Source: Rhizobium mongolense subsp. loessense (GTDB taxonomy: Bacteria > Pseudomonadota > Alphaproteobacteria > Rhizobiales > Rhizobiaceae). Taken from it: a stretch of 64,000 bases of DNA. The notes beneath the pieces are model-generated. The model was given only the letters and a program-made list of their open reading frames with translations. It did not search any database and was not told the DNA's origin. The stretch's first letter is position 1, and every line of letters begins with the position of its first letter. Location: the NCBI RefSeq assembly GCF_900099775.1, contig NZ_FMTM01000001.1, positions 496,001-560,000 on the forward strand. Direction: 5' to 3'. Positions 1-8,741 of this stretch are shown here, piece after piece. The position numbers and the translations under genes were made by a program.

Positions 1-287
1 CGCAGACGATCAAGAATACCTACGCCGAAACCGGCTATCTCCTCGACCCGCATTCGGCAATCGGCGTCTTCGTTGCCGCCAAGCACGACAAGCCGAGCAC
101 GCCGATGGTGACGCTTGCAACCGCGCACCCGGCAAAATTCCCCGCCGCGGTAAAATCCGCCTCCGGTATTGACCCGGCGCTCCCGACGTGGCTTGCTGGT
201 CTGATGCTTAAGGAGGAGCGCTTCCAAGTCGTCGATCCGGAACTCAAGGCCGTTGAAGGCTTTATCGGCAAGCACGCCCGGACGTGA
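1..287 (+). CDS. thrC: Threonine synthase, 3' end (partial)
   Basis: This is the C-terminal ~94 residues of a PLP-dependent threonine synthase, which converts O-phosphohomoserine to threonine. The reading frame is open from the left edge (codons in frame with base 3) to the TGA at 285-287. Visible family features are the segment YAETGYLLDPHSAIG and, after it, LATAHPAKFP, which are typical of the C-terminal part of ThrC. The active-site lysine domain lies outside the window. It is followed after 25 bases by an M16 peptidase gene on the same strand, an arrangement common in rhizobia. The gene for homoserine kinase (thrB), which makes its substrate, lies at 20.7 kb on the other strand, so the thr genes are not in one operon here. 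Confidence 0.93.
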   Translation, partial: QTIKNTYAETGYLLDPHSAIGVFVAAKHDKPSTPMVTLATAHPAKFPAAVKSASGIDPALPTWLAGLMLKEERFQVVDPELKAVEGFIGKHART

Positions 288-312
288 TGCGGCAGGCGCA
301 GAAAGATAGCCA

Positions 313-1611
313 ATGACAGTTGAGTGCACCCGGCTCAAATCCGGGCTGACAGTAGTAACCCAGACAATGCCGCATCTTGAAAGCGTCGCACTGGGCGTCT
401 GGATCAAATCAGGTTCGCGCAACGAAACGGAAGACGAGCATGGCATAGCCCACCTGCTCGAACACATGGCTTTCAAGGGTACCGCACGCCGCTCGGCCCG
501 CGACATCGCCGAGGAAATCGAGGATGTGGGCGGCGAAGTGAACGCGGCCACCTCGACCGAAACGACGTCCTACTACGCCCGCGTGCTGAAGGATTACGTG
601 CCGCTCGCCGTCGATATTCTCGCCGACATCCTGACCGAATCGGCCTTCGAGGAAGACGAGCTCGAACGGGAGAAGCAGGTGATCCTGCAGGAGATCAATG
701 CGGCGAACGACACGCCGGACGACGTGGTATTCGACAAGTTTTCCGAGACCGCCTATCGCAACCAGACGCTCGGCCGCGCCATCCTCGGCACGCCGGAGAC
801 CGTCGTCTCCTTCTCGCCGCAACAGATCCGCAACTATCTCGGCCGCAACTATACGACCGATCGCATGTTCGTCGTTGCCGCCGGCGCAGTCGATCACGAC
901 GAATTCGTGCGCATGGTGGAACAGCGCTTCGCGAGCCTGCCGACCGCGCCGAGCGCGCCGCCGGTCATCGAGACCGCCCGCTATATCGGGGGCAGCGTAC
1001 GCGAGACGCGCGACCTGATGGACGCGCAGATCCTGCTCGGCTTCGAGGGCAAAGCCTATCATGCCCGCGACTTCTACTGTTCGCAGATCCTTGCCAACAT
1101 CCTCGGCGGCGGCATGTCCTCCCGCCTCTTCCAGGAAGTGCGCGAGATCCGCGGCCTTTGCTATTCGATCTATGCCTTCCACTGGGGCTTTTCCGACACC
1201 GGCATCTTCGGCATCCATGCCGCAACAGGCGGCGAGAACCTTCCCGAACTCGTACCGGTGATCATCGACGAGTTACATAAGTCGGCCGGCTTCATCGAGC
1301 AGAAGGAGATCGAGCGTGCCCGTGCGCAGATTCGCGCCCAGCTTCTGATGGGGCAGGAAAGCCCTGCCGCCCGCGCCGGCCAGATCGCCCGCCAGATGAT
1401 GCTCTACGGCGGCCCGATCTCCAATCAGGAAATGATGGAACGGCTCGAGGGCATCACAATCGAGCGTCTCACCGATCTCGCCGGCCGGCTGTTCTTCGAC
1501 ACTGTGCCGACGCTTTCGGCAATCGGCCCGCTGGAGCAACTGGCACCGACGGAAGATATCGTCGCCTCGCTGTCCGCTCCCCTGCCGCAGTCGAAAACTG
1601 CAAGCCTCTGA
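313..1611 (+). CDS. M16 family zinc peptidase (processing-protease type)
   Basis: A 432-residue pitrilysin/M16B metallopeptidase related to the beta subunit of mitochondrial processing peptidase. The inverted zinc motif HLLEH is at residues 47-51, and the third ligand is probably Glu127 in ILQEINAAND, 76 residues after Glu51, the usual M16 spacing. The second half (from about residue 185) is the inactive M16_C domain, with the glycine-rich stretch LGGGMSSRLFQEVRE. No signal peptide is evident, so it should be cytosolic. The ATG at 313 starts 25 bases after thrC and the protein begins directly with the domain (TRLKSGLTVVTQ). The physiological substrate of bacterial single-chain M16B enzymes is not settled; processing or degradation of peptides is inferred from the family. 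Confidence 0.92.
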   Translation: MTVECTRLKSGLTVVTQTMPHLESVALGVWIKSGSRNETEDEHGIAHLLEHMAFKGTARRSARDIAEEIEDVGGEVNAATSTETTSYYARVLKDYVPLAVDILADILTESAFEEDELEREKQVILQEINAANDTPDDVVFDKFSETAYRNQTLGRAILGTPETVVSFSPQQIRNYLGRNYTTDRMFVVAAGAVDHDEFVRMVEQRFASLPTAPSAPPVIETARYIGGSVRETRDLMDAQILLGFEGKAYHARDFYCSQILANILGGGMSSRLFQEVREIRGLCYSIYAFHWGFSDTGIFGIHAATGGENLPELVPVIIDELHKSAGFIEQKEIERARAQIRAQLLMGQESPAARAGQIARQMMLYGGPISNQEMMERLEGITIERLTDLAGRLFFDTVPTLSAIGPLEQLAPTEDIVASLSAPLPQSKTASL

Positions 1612-1639
1612 GCCGCGTTCCATCTGCCGGGAGTGATCG

Positions 1640-2254
1640 ATGCCAAAATCGGTTTTTCGATTCCTGTCGCGGCAGCCGGAGGCGGTGGAGCTCGAAAACG
1701 ACCGCTATGCGCTGAGGCTTCCCCGCTATCAGGATTTCAACCAGTGGCACAAGCTGCGCTCCGCCAGCCGCAAATTCCTGGAGCCCTGGGAACCGACATG
1801 GCGTCGCGACGAGCTGACAGAGGGCGCCTATCGCGCCCGCGTCATCCGCGGCAAGCAGGAATACGCGTCCGGCCAGGCGATACCGCTGTTCCTGTTCCTG
1901 AAACCAGACATGGAACTGCTCGGCGGGATCACGATCGGCTATATCCGCCGCGGCGCGGCGCAGAGCTGCATGATCGGCTACTGGATGGGCGAGAAGCATG
2001 CCGGCCAAGGCCATATGTTCGCCGCACTTCAGTTGGTTATACCCTATATCTTCGCAGGGCTTGAGTTGCACCGTATCGAGGCAGCCTGTATTCCGGAGAA
2101 CGCACGAAGCATTCGCCTGCTTGAGAAAGCCGGGTTTCAGCGGGAAGGCTATCTGCGCGGATACTTGAAAATAAACGGTCAGTGGCATGATCACGTGATG
2201 TATTCACTGCTTGCCGCCGATACGGATACAGGCAGGAAAACCGACAGCCGATGA
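1640..2254 (+). CDS. GNAT N-acetyltransferase, RimJ/RimL type
   Basis: A 204-residue protein with the GNAT fold. The pattern IGYWMGEKHAGQGHM is the acetyl-CoA pyrophosphate-binding loop (R/QxxGxG/A type), and the C-terminal LHRIEAACIPENARSIRLLE followed by KAGFQREG is the RimJ/RimL signature for acetylation of ribosomal protein N-termini. Whether this copy acts on S5, another protein or a small molecule cannot be told from sequence. The ATG at 1640 has GGGAG at 1629-1633. Its last four bases (ATGA) overlap the start of the next gene, so translation of the two is probably coupled. It is probably co-transcribed with thrC and the M16 peptidase (28-base gap). Confidence 0.88.
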   Translation: MPKSVFRFLSRQPEAVELENDRYALRLPRYQDFNQWHKLRSASRKFLEPWEPTWRRDELTEGAYRARVIRGKQEYASGQAIPLFLFLKPDMELLGGITIGYIRRGAAQSCMIGYWMGEKHAGQGHMFAALQLVIPYIFAGLELHRIEAACIPENARSIRLLEKAGFQREGYLRGYLKINGQWHDHVMYSLLAADTDTGRKTDSR

Positions 2255-5163
2255 CCACGAACCGCATGCTGCCCAAATCACCGTCCGGCCGATTGATCGC
2301 GGTGATCGCAGCTCTTTTGCTGTCGATGCTTGCATTGGCTGCAGGCACTGCGCAGGCGGCGGAACCCGTGAAGATTTCCCGCGACGACACCGCGCTCGAC
2401 TTAACGGCGACCACGGAAATCTATGCCAATCAGGGCGAGGCCTTCCAGGTCTCGACGGCCGCGGGCGCAGACGGCATCCGCCGACGCATCGAGGTGCGTG
2501 CCAGCTCCGAAAACCATCAGGGCGACTGGGCCGTCTTTGCGCTCGCCAATGTCTCGGAAGAACAGCTCGAGCGCGTCATCGTCGCTCCGCATTTCCGCCT
2601 CGTGAATTCCAAGCTTTTCTGGCCGGACCTCGGCTCGCAGCGCATCATGGCGATCACGCCGAGCGAGGGCTTTGCGCTCGACCGCCAGCCGAGCGACGAG
2701 GCCGACGTCTTCCGCATCACTCTGAACCCCGGCGCTGTCATCACCTTCGTCGCCGAGCTTGCGACGCCCGAGCTGCCGCAGATCTACCTGTGGGAGCCGG
2801 ACGCCTACAAGGACACGATCAACGCCTTCACGCTCTACCGCGGCATCGTGCTCGGCATTGCCGGCCTTCTGGCCGTGTTCCTGACGATCCTCTTCGTGGT
2901 CAAGGGCACCTCTATGCTGCCGGCAACGGCGGCACTTGCCTGGGCGGTGCTCGGCTACATCTGCGTCGACTTCGGTTTCCTCGGCAAACTCGTCAGCGTC
3001 GCCTCGGCGGACCAACGAATATGGCGCGCCTGCGCGGAAGTGGCGCTGGCGTCGAGTTTCGTGATCTTCCTGTTCACCTATCTGAACCTCAACCGCTGGC
3101 ACACACATCTCGGCTATGCGACGCTTGCCTGGGTGCTCGGCCTCGCTTTGCTCTTCGGTGTCGCGATCTATGATCCGTCGATCGCCTCCGGTATTGCGCG
3201 GCTCTCCTTCGCGCTGACGGCGACGATGGGCATCGTGCTCATCATCTATCTCGGCTTAAACCGCTACGACCGCGCCATCCTGCTGGTCCCTGCCTGGGCG
3301 CTGATCCTGGTGTGGATATTCGGGGCTTGGCTGACCGTTACCGGCCGGCTCGACAACGACATCATCCAGCCGGCGCTCGGCGGCGGCCTCGTCCTCATCG
3401 TTCTGCTGATCGGTTTTACGGTGATGCAGCACGCCTTTGCGGGCGGCGCCTTTCAGCAGGGTCTGTTTTCCGATCTCGAACGCCAGTCTCTGGCGCTGAC
3501 CGGCTCCGGCGACATGGTGTGGGACTGGGACGTGGCGCGCGACCGCGTCGTCACCATTCCGGATGTTTCCATCAAGCTGGGCTTGTCGCCGGGAACCATG
3601 CACGGCGCAGCTCGCAACTGGCTGCCGCGGCTTCACCCGGACGATCGCGACCGATTCCGCGCGACGCTGGACGTGCTGCTCGAACATCGTCGCGGACGCC
3701 TGAACCACGAGTTCCGCATCCGCGCCGAGGACGGGCATTTCCATTGGCTGCTGATCCGCGCGCGGCCGGTGCTCGGCTCGAACGGCGAGATCATCCGCTG
3801 CGTCGGCACGATCGTAGACGTCACCGAGCAGAAGAATTCCGTCGAGCGGCTGCTGCATGATGCACTGCACGACAATCTCACTGGTCTGCCGAACCGCCAG
3901 CTCTTCATCGACCGCCTGCAATCGGTGCTGGCGCTTGCGCCCGGCGGCGAAACGCTCAGGCCGACGGTGATGGTGATAGATATCGACCGCTACAAGCTGG
4001 TGAACGATTCGCTTGGCGTCGCAGCCGGCGATAACATTCTGATCGCGCTGACCCGCCGCCTGCGTCGCCTGCTGAAGCCGCAGGATACGCTGGCGCGCAT
4101 TGCGGGCGACCAGTTCGGTCTCATTCTCGTTTCAGAGCGCGATCCAGCGAAGGTCGCCGATTTTGCTGATGCCGTCAGCAAGGCGATCATGGTGCCGATC
4201 AACTTCGGCAATCGCGAAATTATTCTGACGGCCTCGACCGGTCTCGCCTCCTGGGTAGACCAGCAGGAAAACGCGGCCGGAATGCTGAGCGATGCCGAGC
4301 TCGCCATGTATCGTGCTAAGCGCGCCGGCGGCAACCGCGTCGAACCCTTCCGCCCCGCCTTCCGCGATTTCGGCGCCGACCGCCTGCAGCTCGAATCCGA
4401 TCTCCGCCGCGCCATCGAGCGCAAGGAGCTCTCGATGGTCTACCAGCCGATCGCGCGGCTGGAGGATGTCGAGATTGCCGGATTCGAGGCGCTGATGCGC
4501 TGGGAGCATCCGAAGCGCGGCAACATCCCGCCGTCCGAATTCATCCCGATCGCCGAGGCGTCGGACATCATCGGACCGCTCGGCATGTTCGCGCTCGAAC
4601 AGGCGACCAGCGACCTGATGGCCTGGCAGAACCAGACCGGCGAGCTGCCGATCTTCGTCTCGATCAACCTGTCGAGCGTGCAGCTCCTCAACAACGAACT
4701 CTATGACGACGTGCGCTCGGTTCTTTCGAAGACCCATTGTGAGCCGTCGCGCCTGAAGCTGGAGCTGACGGAATCCATGGTCATGGAAAATCCGGAACAG
4801 GCACGGCTTGTGCTGCAGAAGCTCAAGGAAGCTGGCCTCGGACTGGCGCTCGACGACTTCGGCACGGGCTACTCGTCGCTTGCCTATCTTACCCGCTTCC
4901 CCTTCGACACGATCAAGCTCGACAAAGCGCTCGTTCGCGATGACAGCGACAAGAAGGCGACCATCCTCAGGTCGGTCATCTCCATGGCGCGCGAGTTGGA
5001 GATGCAGGTGGTCGCCGAAGGCATCGAATCCAACGAGGATGCTATCGAACTCGCCAAGATGGGCTGCAGCTACGGGCAAAGCTACCTCTTCGGCCCGCCG
5101 ATGGGCTCTGATTCCGTGCTGCGCCTTCTGAAGGAACGCTTTCCACTGACGAAGCGGGCTTAG
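2251..5163 (+). CDS. Membrane PAS-GGDEF-EAL protein with degenerate GGDEF motif
   Basis: A 970-residue cyclic-di-GMP enzyme. There is a signal peptide (about residues 1-36), a periplasmic beta-rich region (about 37-185), some seven membrane segments (about 190-395; 7TMR-DISM-like architecture), a PAS fold (about 410-525), a GGDEF domain (about 540-690) and an EAL domain (about 715-965). The diguanylate cyclase signature reads AGDQF at 618-622 and the upstream inhibitory site reads KPQD instead of RxxD, so synthase activity is unlikely. The EAL domain keeps its key motifs: EALMRW at 746, the Asn in SINLSS, LELTES, DDFGTGYSSL and VAEGIES. I infer a phosphodiesterase whose GGDEF domain may be regulatory. 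It overlaps the acetyltransferase gene by four bases. Confidence 0.9.
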   Translation: MTTNRMLPKSPSGRLIAVIAALLLSMLALAAGTAQAAEPVKISRDDTALDLTATTEIYANQGEAFQVSTAAGADGIRRRIEVRASSENHQGDWAVFALANVSEEQLERVIVAPHFRLVNSKLFWPDLGSQRIMAITPSEGFALDRQPSDEADVFRITLNPGAVITFVAELATPELPQIYLWEPDAYKDTINAFTLYRGIVLGIAGLLAVFLTILFVVKGTSMLPATAALAWAVLGYICVDFGFLGKLVSVASADQRIWRACAEVALASSFVIFLFTYLNLNRWHTHLGYATLAWVLGLALLFGVAIYDPSIASGIARLSFALTATMGIVLIIYLGLNRYDRAILLVPAWALILVWIFGAWLTVTGRLDNDIIQPALGGGLVLIVLLIGFTVMQHAFAGGAFQQGLFSDLERQSLALTGSGDMVWDWDVARDRVVTIPDVSIKLGLSPGTMHGAARNWLPRLHPDDRDRFRATLDVLLEHRRGRLNHEFRIRAEDGHFHWLLIRARPVLGSNGEIIRCVGTIVDVTEQKNSVERLLHDALHDNLTGLPNRQLFIDRLQSVLALAPGGETLRPTVMVIDIDRYKLVNDSLGVAAGDNILIALTRRLRRLLKPQDTLARIAGDQFGLILVSERDPAKVADFADAVSKAIMVPINFGNREIILTASTGLASWVDQQENAAGMLSDAELAMYRAKRAGGNRVEPFRPAFRDFGADRLQLESDLRRAIERKELSMVYQPIARLEDVEIAGFEALMRWEHPKRGNIPPSEFIPIAEASDIIGPLGMFALEQATSDLMAWQNQTGELPIFVSINLSSVQLLNNELYDDVRSVLSKTHCEPSRLKLELTESMVMENPEQARLVLQKLKEAGLGLALDDFGTGYSSLAYLTRFPFDTIKLDKALVRDDSDKKATILRSVISMARELEMQVVAEGIESNEDAIELAKMGCSYGQSYLFGPPMGSDSVLRLLKERFPLTKRA

Positions 5164-5186
5164 GTCTTTTCAAATCAATGCTGGCG

Positions 5187-5313
5187 ACTACCCCTCACCC
5201 CTGTCCTCTCCCCGAATGGAGAGGAAAGCCGAGATGCCCGCTATGTCGTCGATACAACCGAGAGCTTTGCGAGCGTTAACCGCATGCCCCTTCTTCCCGT
5301 CGGGGAGAAGGGG
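5187..5313. repeat. Mosaic palindromic repeat remnant (RIME-like)
   Basis: The gap between the convergent GGDEF-EAL and metallopeptidase genes contains C-rich/G-rich blocks typical of short rhizobial intergenic mosaic elements. They include a strong hairpin with arms CCCCTTCTTCCC (5287-5298) and GGGGAGAAGGGG (5302-5313) around a GTC loop, with one mismatch. A second CTCTCCCC...GGAGAGG hairpin lies near 5208-5225. It may act as a bidirectional terminator for the two convergent genes, but no U-run follows. Assignment to the RIME family is from general resemblance only. Confidence 0.5.
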
Positions 5314-5331
5314 CCGCAAGCGGATGATGGG

Positions 5332-6417
5332 CTACGCCGCAGCCTTCCGCGACATCGCGGACGCGACCTGAATGAGCTTGTGCAGATATTCCAGCTTCGC
5401 GACGACGGCCCGCGATAGCACGAAGGGATAGGAATCCGGCTGGCCCATGCTGCGCTGAATGGCGTTGATCGCGACGCTGAGCGGAACCCAGGCGCTGACG
5501 AGCTGTTCAGCGCTTTCCGCCCTGTAGGGATTGAAATCCACTTCCGAGGCCATTTCCTCATGGCCGCGGGGATCGATGGCGATGCCGAAGGCGCGGGCCG
5601 TTTCCAGCGTATCAACGATGTGGAGGTAGTGCGCAAAGCACTCGGCAAAATCTTCCCACGGATGTGAGGATGCATAGGCGCTGATGAAGCTCTCCCGCCA
5701 GCCGAAGGGCGGACCGCTGACATAATGGCTCTGAAGGGCTGCGCCATAATCCTGTCGTTCGTCCCCGAAGACGGCGCGGAAGGCATCTAAGCCGTTCCTG
5801 TCCCGCACGAGCTTGTTCCAGACGAAGTGGCCGGCCTCATGGCGGAAGTGGCCGAGCAGCGTGCGGTAAGGCTCCTTCATCATGGTGCGCGCTTGCTCGC
5901 GGGTGGCGTCATCGGCTTCCGCCGCACGGATGGCGATCAGGCCTTCCTCGTGTCCGGTCATCGCCGGGAGGATATTGCCGTCGTTCTGAACCGTATCTTC
6001 GAGGAAATCGAAAACGAGGCCGCCGACGGGATCTTCCTCGCGATCCGGATGCGGCAGGTTCCAGCGCAGCAGCGAATAGAACAGATGGCGCTGCGCCTGG
6101 CTGATACGGCGCCAGCGGGCGATGCCGTCCTGGGTTCCGGTGTTCGGCACCAGCCGGTTGTGGCGGCAGGCGATGCAAAAATCATGGGCGTCCTCATCCG
6201 CAAGCAGCCAGTTGCAGATATCAAGACCGGCATTAGCGCAGAAGCGGATCCTGCGCTCCGGACGTGCGACGAGCTGCCACTGCATTTCATCGCGCGGCTC
6301 GAGCGCGTGCACGGAGAGATCATCCGGCAGGAAACCCAGGCGATGATTGCAGCGGACGCAATGGCGGTTGTCGAAGTGGACGACCTGGTCGCAATTATCG
6401 CAGGCGAAGAGCCTCAT
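5332..6417 (-). CDS. Zinc-ribbon putative metallopeptidase (COG4307 type)
   Basis: A 361-residue cytosolic protein. The N-terminus is a zinc-ribbon with Cys6, Cys9, Cys20 and Cys23, followed by further cysteines at 60, 68, 81 and 84 that could form a second metal site. The C-terminal part has HEAGH at residues 193-197, a classic HExxH zinc-peptidase motif, and a later segment SSHPWEDFAECFAHYLHI with a possible third ligand. This matches the zinc-ribbon plus Peptidase_Mx family of putative metallopeptidases; no substrate is known to me. A longer frame reaches 6492, but the ATG at 6417 begins exactly at the ribbon (MRLFACDNC) and is preferred. It is transcribed alone, convergent with the EAL gene. 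Confidence 0.82.
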   Translation of the reverse strand: MRLFACDNCDQVVHFDNRHCVRCNHRLGFLPDDLSVHALEPRDEMQWQLVARPERRIRFCANAGLDICNWLLADEDAHDFCIACRHNRLVPNTGTQDGIARWRRISQAQRHLFYSLLRWNLPHPDREEDPVGGLVFDFLEDTVQNDGNILPAMTGHEEGLIAIRAAEADDATREQARTMMKEPYRTLLGHFRHEAGHFVWNKLVRDRNGLDAFRAVFGDERQDYGAALQSHYVSGPPFGWRESFISAYASSHPWEDFAECFAHYLHIVDTLETARAFGIAIDPRGHEEMASEVDFNPYRAESAEQLVSAWVPLSVAINAIQRSMGQPDSYPFVLSRAVVAKLEYLHKLIQVASAMSRKAAA

Positions 6418-6549
6418 GATTACCTCGACGAATGGTGACGAACCAAAATGCCTGCTGCGCGCCACGCAACAGGCATTTCGGCGGCGCGCCATCTGGCACG
6501 CTTGCCGGAAGACAACGTCACGTTAACGAAATCGTTCCTGGATTAGATA

Positions 6550-7155
6550 TCACGCATGTCCGGCTTCGGCGGAAAGCATGGCGGCCGTGATGCCCATGCC
6601 CGCGAGAGCGCGCTCGTATTTGTCGTCCAGATTGCGGTCGAAGATCAACGCCTCATTGGCCGCGCAGGTCAACCAGCCGTTGCTGGCAACTTCCATTTCT
6701 AGCTGGCCGGCACCCCAGGAGGAATAACCGAGCATCATCGTGGCCCTCTTCGGCCCGCCGCCCTTGGAAATCGCGCGGACGATGTCGAGCGTCGCCGTCA
6801 GGCAGATATCGTCGCTGATCGGGATGCTGGAGTCGCTTATATAGTCATCGGAATGCAACACGAAACCGCGGCCGCTTTCCACGGGACCGCCTGTTTGGAT
6901 CGGGAAATCCCGGGCATGGTCCGGCAGGACTATCGGCTCCTGGTCGTTGACCATTTCGAGATGCAGCAGCACGTCCGTGAAGGTGAGGCTTTGGGCGCGG
7001 TTGATGATGAAGCCCATGGCACCGGCATCGGAATGGGCGCAGATATAGATGACCGTGCGGAAGAAGTTGCTATCTTCCATCCCCGGCATGGCAATCAGGA
7101 ACTGCCCGTCGAAAAAGCCGCGTTCCCGTCTGTTTTTCAGCGTGGATAAGGACAT
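6550..7155 (-). CDS. YqgE/AlgH family protein
   Basis: A 201-residue member of the YqgE/AlgH family (UPF0301), beginning with [15 protein letters not shown] and containing the conserved [13 protein letters not shown] and [11 protein letters not shown] segments. The molecular role of the family is not established; AlgH has been linked to alginate regulation in Pseudomonas, and other members are simply conserved. The frame is open up to 7224, but the ATG at 7155 is preceded by a perfect AGGAGG, which decides the start. It is divergent from the DsbD-like gene at 7297, with about 140 bases shared as promoter region. Cytosolic, no signal peptide. Confidence 0.9.
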   Translation of the reverse strand: MSLSTLKNRRERGFFDGQFLIAMPGMEDSNFFRTVIYICAHSDAGAMGFIINRAQSLTFTDVLLHLEMVNDQEPIVLPDHARDFPIQTGGPVESGRGFVLHSDDYISDSSIPISDDICLTATLDIVRAISKGGGPKRATMMLGYSSWGAGQLEMEVASNGWLTCAANEALIFDRNLDDKYERALAGMGITAAMLSAEAGHA

Positions 7156-7296
7156 ACTTCCTCCTGCTGCCAGACCGTTACCAACAGCCCTATAAAAGAA
7201 ACATGGGGCAATGCCGCAGATCAATCAACTGAAAATGAAGAATTAGATGGCCGAACTTCTGGCAGCGAAAGGCGATTTTCGATAAACCGTTGTTCC

Positions 7297-8139
7297 ATGA
7301 CGATTATTTTTCTCGGGTTTCGCCAGTTTCTGAACGCCACCATCTGCGCCGCCGCGCTGGCCGGTTCGCTTGGGCCGGCGCGCGCCGAGATGAGCGGCTG
7401 GATCGACAATGAGGGCGGCCGGATGCGGCTGATCGCGCTGCCGCCCGGCCGCGACGGCACGATGCGCGGTGCGCTGCAGATCGAGCCGAAGCCCGGCTGG
7501 ATCACCTATTGGCGCGAGCCCGGCAACAGCGGAATACCGCCCCAGATCACGGTCGCGCCGGAAAGCGGCATCACGCTGACGGCAATCCGCTATCCCGTGC
7601 CAAAACATCTCGTCGACGGTAAGACAGACGACATCGCCTATGACGCGCCCGTTTCGCTGCCCCTGACCTTCTCGGCGAAAGACGCCTCCCGGTCGCTCGA
7701 ACTGAAGGCGAGCGCGTTCATCGGCATCTGCAAGGATATCTGCATTCCGTTCCAGGCCGAATTCTCACTTCCCATCGCTGCCGCCAATCAGTCCCGGCCG
7801 GAAGAGGAAGCGATCCTCAGGAATGCCGAGGCCTCCCTGCCGGAAAAGCCGTCGTCGCAGTTCAAGGTGATCTCCCACAAGTTCTCTGAGGACATGAAAG
7901 AGCTCTGGCTGCAAGTTGCCTTGCCCGACGGCGGCGACACCGCACCGGAGGTAATCCTCACGGGGCCAAACGGATATGTCTTCACTAGGAAGCTGATGAG
8001 CAAGCGCGACGGAAAGAATTTTTCAACGTCGATTGCCGTCGATAAGCTGCCGAAGAACTATGAAATCGCCCGCAAAAGCTGGAGCGTTCTGATCATCGAC
8101 GACGGCCGCGCCATGGAGACGCCGCTTGCCTTTGACTGA
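7297..8139 (+). CDS. DsbD alpha-domain-like periplasmic protein
   Basis: A 280-residue protein with an N-terminal signal-like segment (residues 1-30, ending in ARA) followed by the DsbD N-terminal (alpha, immunoglobulin-like) domain. Typical elements are the stretch from KPGWITYWREPGNSG onward and GICKDICIPFQAEF, where two cysteines (Cys-x3-Cys) match the redox pair that in DsbD passes electrons to periplasmic partners. Unlike full-length DsbD, it has no transmembrane beta domain and no C-terminal thioredoxin domain, so it must work with a separate electron donor or has another task. Such stand-alone versions are common in rhizobia. The next gene on the same strand (69 bases on) is a peroxiredoxin. 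Confidence 0.82.
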   Translation: MTIIFLGFRQFLNATICAAALAGSLGPARAEMSGWIDNEGGRMRLIALPPGRDGTMRGALQIEPKPGWITYWREPGNSGIPPQITVAPESGITLTAIRYPVPKHLVDGKTDDIAYDAPVSLPLTFSAKDASRSLELKASAFIGICKDICIPFQAEFSLPIAAANQSRPEEEAILRNAEASLPEKPSSQFKVISHKFSEDMKELWLQVALPDGGDTAPEVILTGPNGYVFTRKLMSKRDGKNFSTSIAVDKLPKNYEIARKSWSVLIIDDGRAMETPLAFD

Positions 8140-8208
8140 TCGGCTTTTATAGTCGGCGGCAACCCCGCAGCTGCCCCCACCGCAATTGTAAACACCAAGG
8201 AGAATCCT

Positions 8209-8694
8209 ATGACCATCGCGATCGGCGATAAGCTTCCTGCAGCCACATTCAAGGAAAAGACGGCCGACGGACCAGTCGAGGTTTCGACGGATCAGCTCTT
8301 CAAAGGCAAGCGTGTCGTGCTTTTCGCCGTACCCGGCGCCTTCACGCCGACCTGCTCGCTAAACCATCTGCCGGGCTATCTCGAAAACCGCGATTCCATC
8401 CTCGCCAAGGGCGTCGACGATATCGCCGTTCTCTCCGTCAACGACTGGCACGTCATGGGCGCCTGGGCCGAACAGTCCGGCGGCATGGGCAAGATCCACT
8501 TCCTCGCCGACTGGGACGCCGGCTTCACCAAGGCGCTCGGCCTGGACACTGACCTTTCCGCCGGCGGCCTTGGGGTGCGCTCAAAGCGCTATTCGATGCT
8601 TGTCGAAGACGGCGTCGTGAAATCGCTGAACGTCGAGGAGAGCCCCGGCCAAGCCACGATCTCAGGTGCGGCCACGATGATAGAGCAGCTCTGA
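8209..8694 (+). CDS. Peroxiredoxin, Prx5 type
   Basis: A 161-residue Prx5-family peroxidase that reduces hydrogen peroxide and organic hydroperoxides. The peroxidatic cysteine lies in PGAFTPTCSLNHLPGY at about residues 42-57. No other cysteine is present, so this is the one-Cys form that is usually recycled by glutathione/glutaredoxin. The length is standard for the bacterial family, and AAGGAG lies shortly upstream of the ATG at 8209. It follows the DsbD-like gene on the same strand and may be co-transcribed, which would put two thiol-redox genes together. Cytosolic, no signal peptide. Confidence 0.93.
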   Translation: MTIAIGDKLPAATFKEKTADGPVEVSTDQLFKGKRVVLFAVPGAFTPTCSLNHLPGYLENRDSILAKGVDDIAVLSVNDWHVMGAWAEQSGGMGKIHFLADWDAGFTKALGLDTDLSAGGLGVRSKRYSMLVEDGVVKSLNVEESPGQATISGAATMIEQL

Positions 8695-8717
8695 GACGGC
8701 CACAGAGAAGGTGTGGA

Positions 8718-8741
8718 GAGGCGGCCGAACCCAGCCGCCTC
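8718..8741. other. Hairpin between convergent prx and SDR genes
   Basis: Perfect 8-bp inverted repeat GAGGCGGC / GCCGCCTC with an 8-base loop between two convergent genes; the right arm overlaps the SDR stop codon. No clear T-run follows on either strand, so it could be a weak bidirectional terminator or an mRNA-end stabiliser. Confidence 0.45.
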
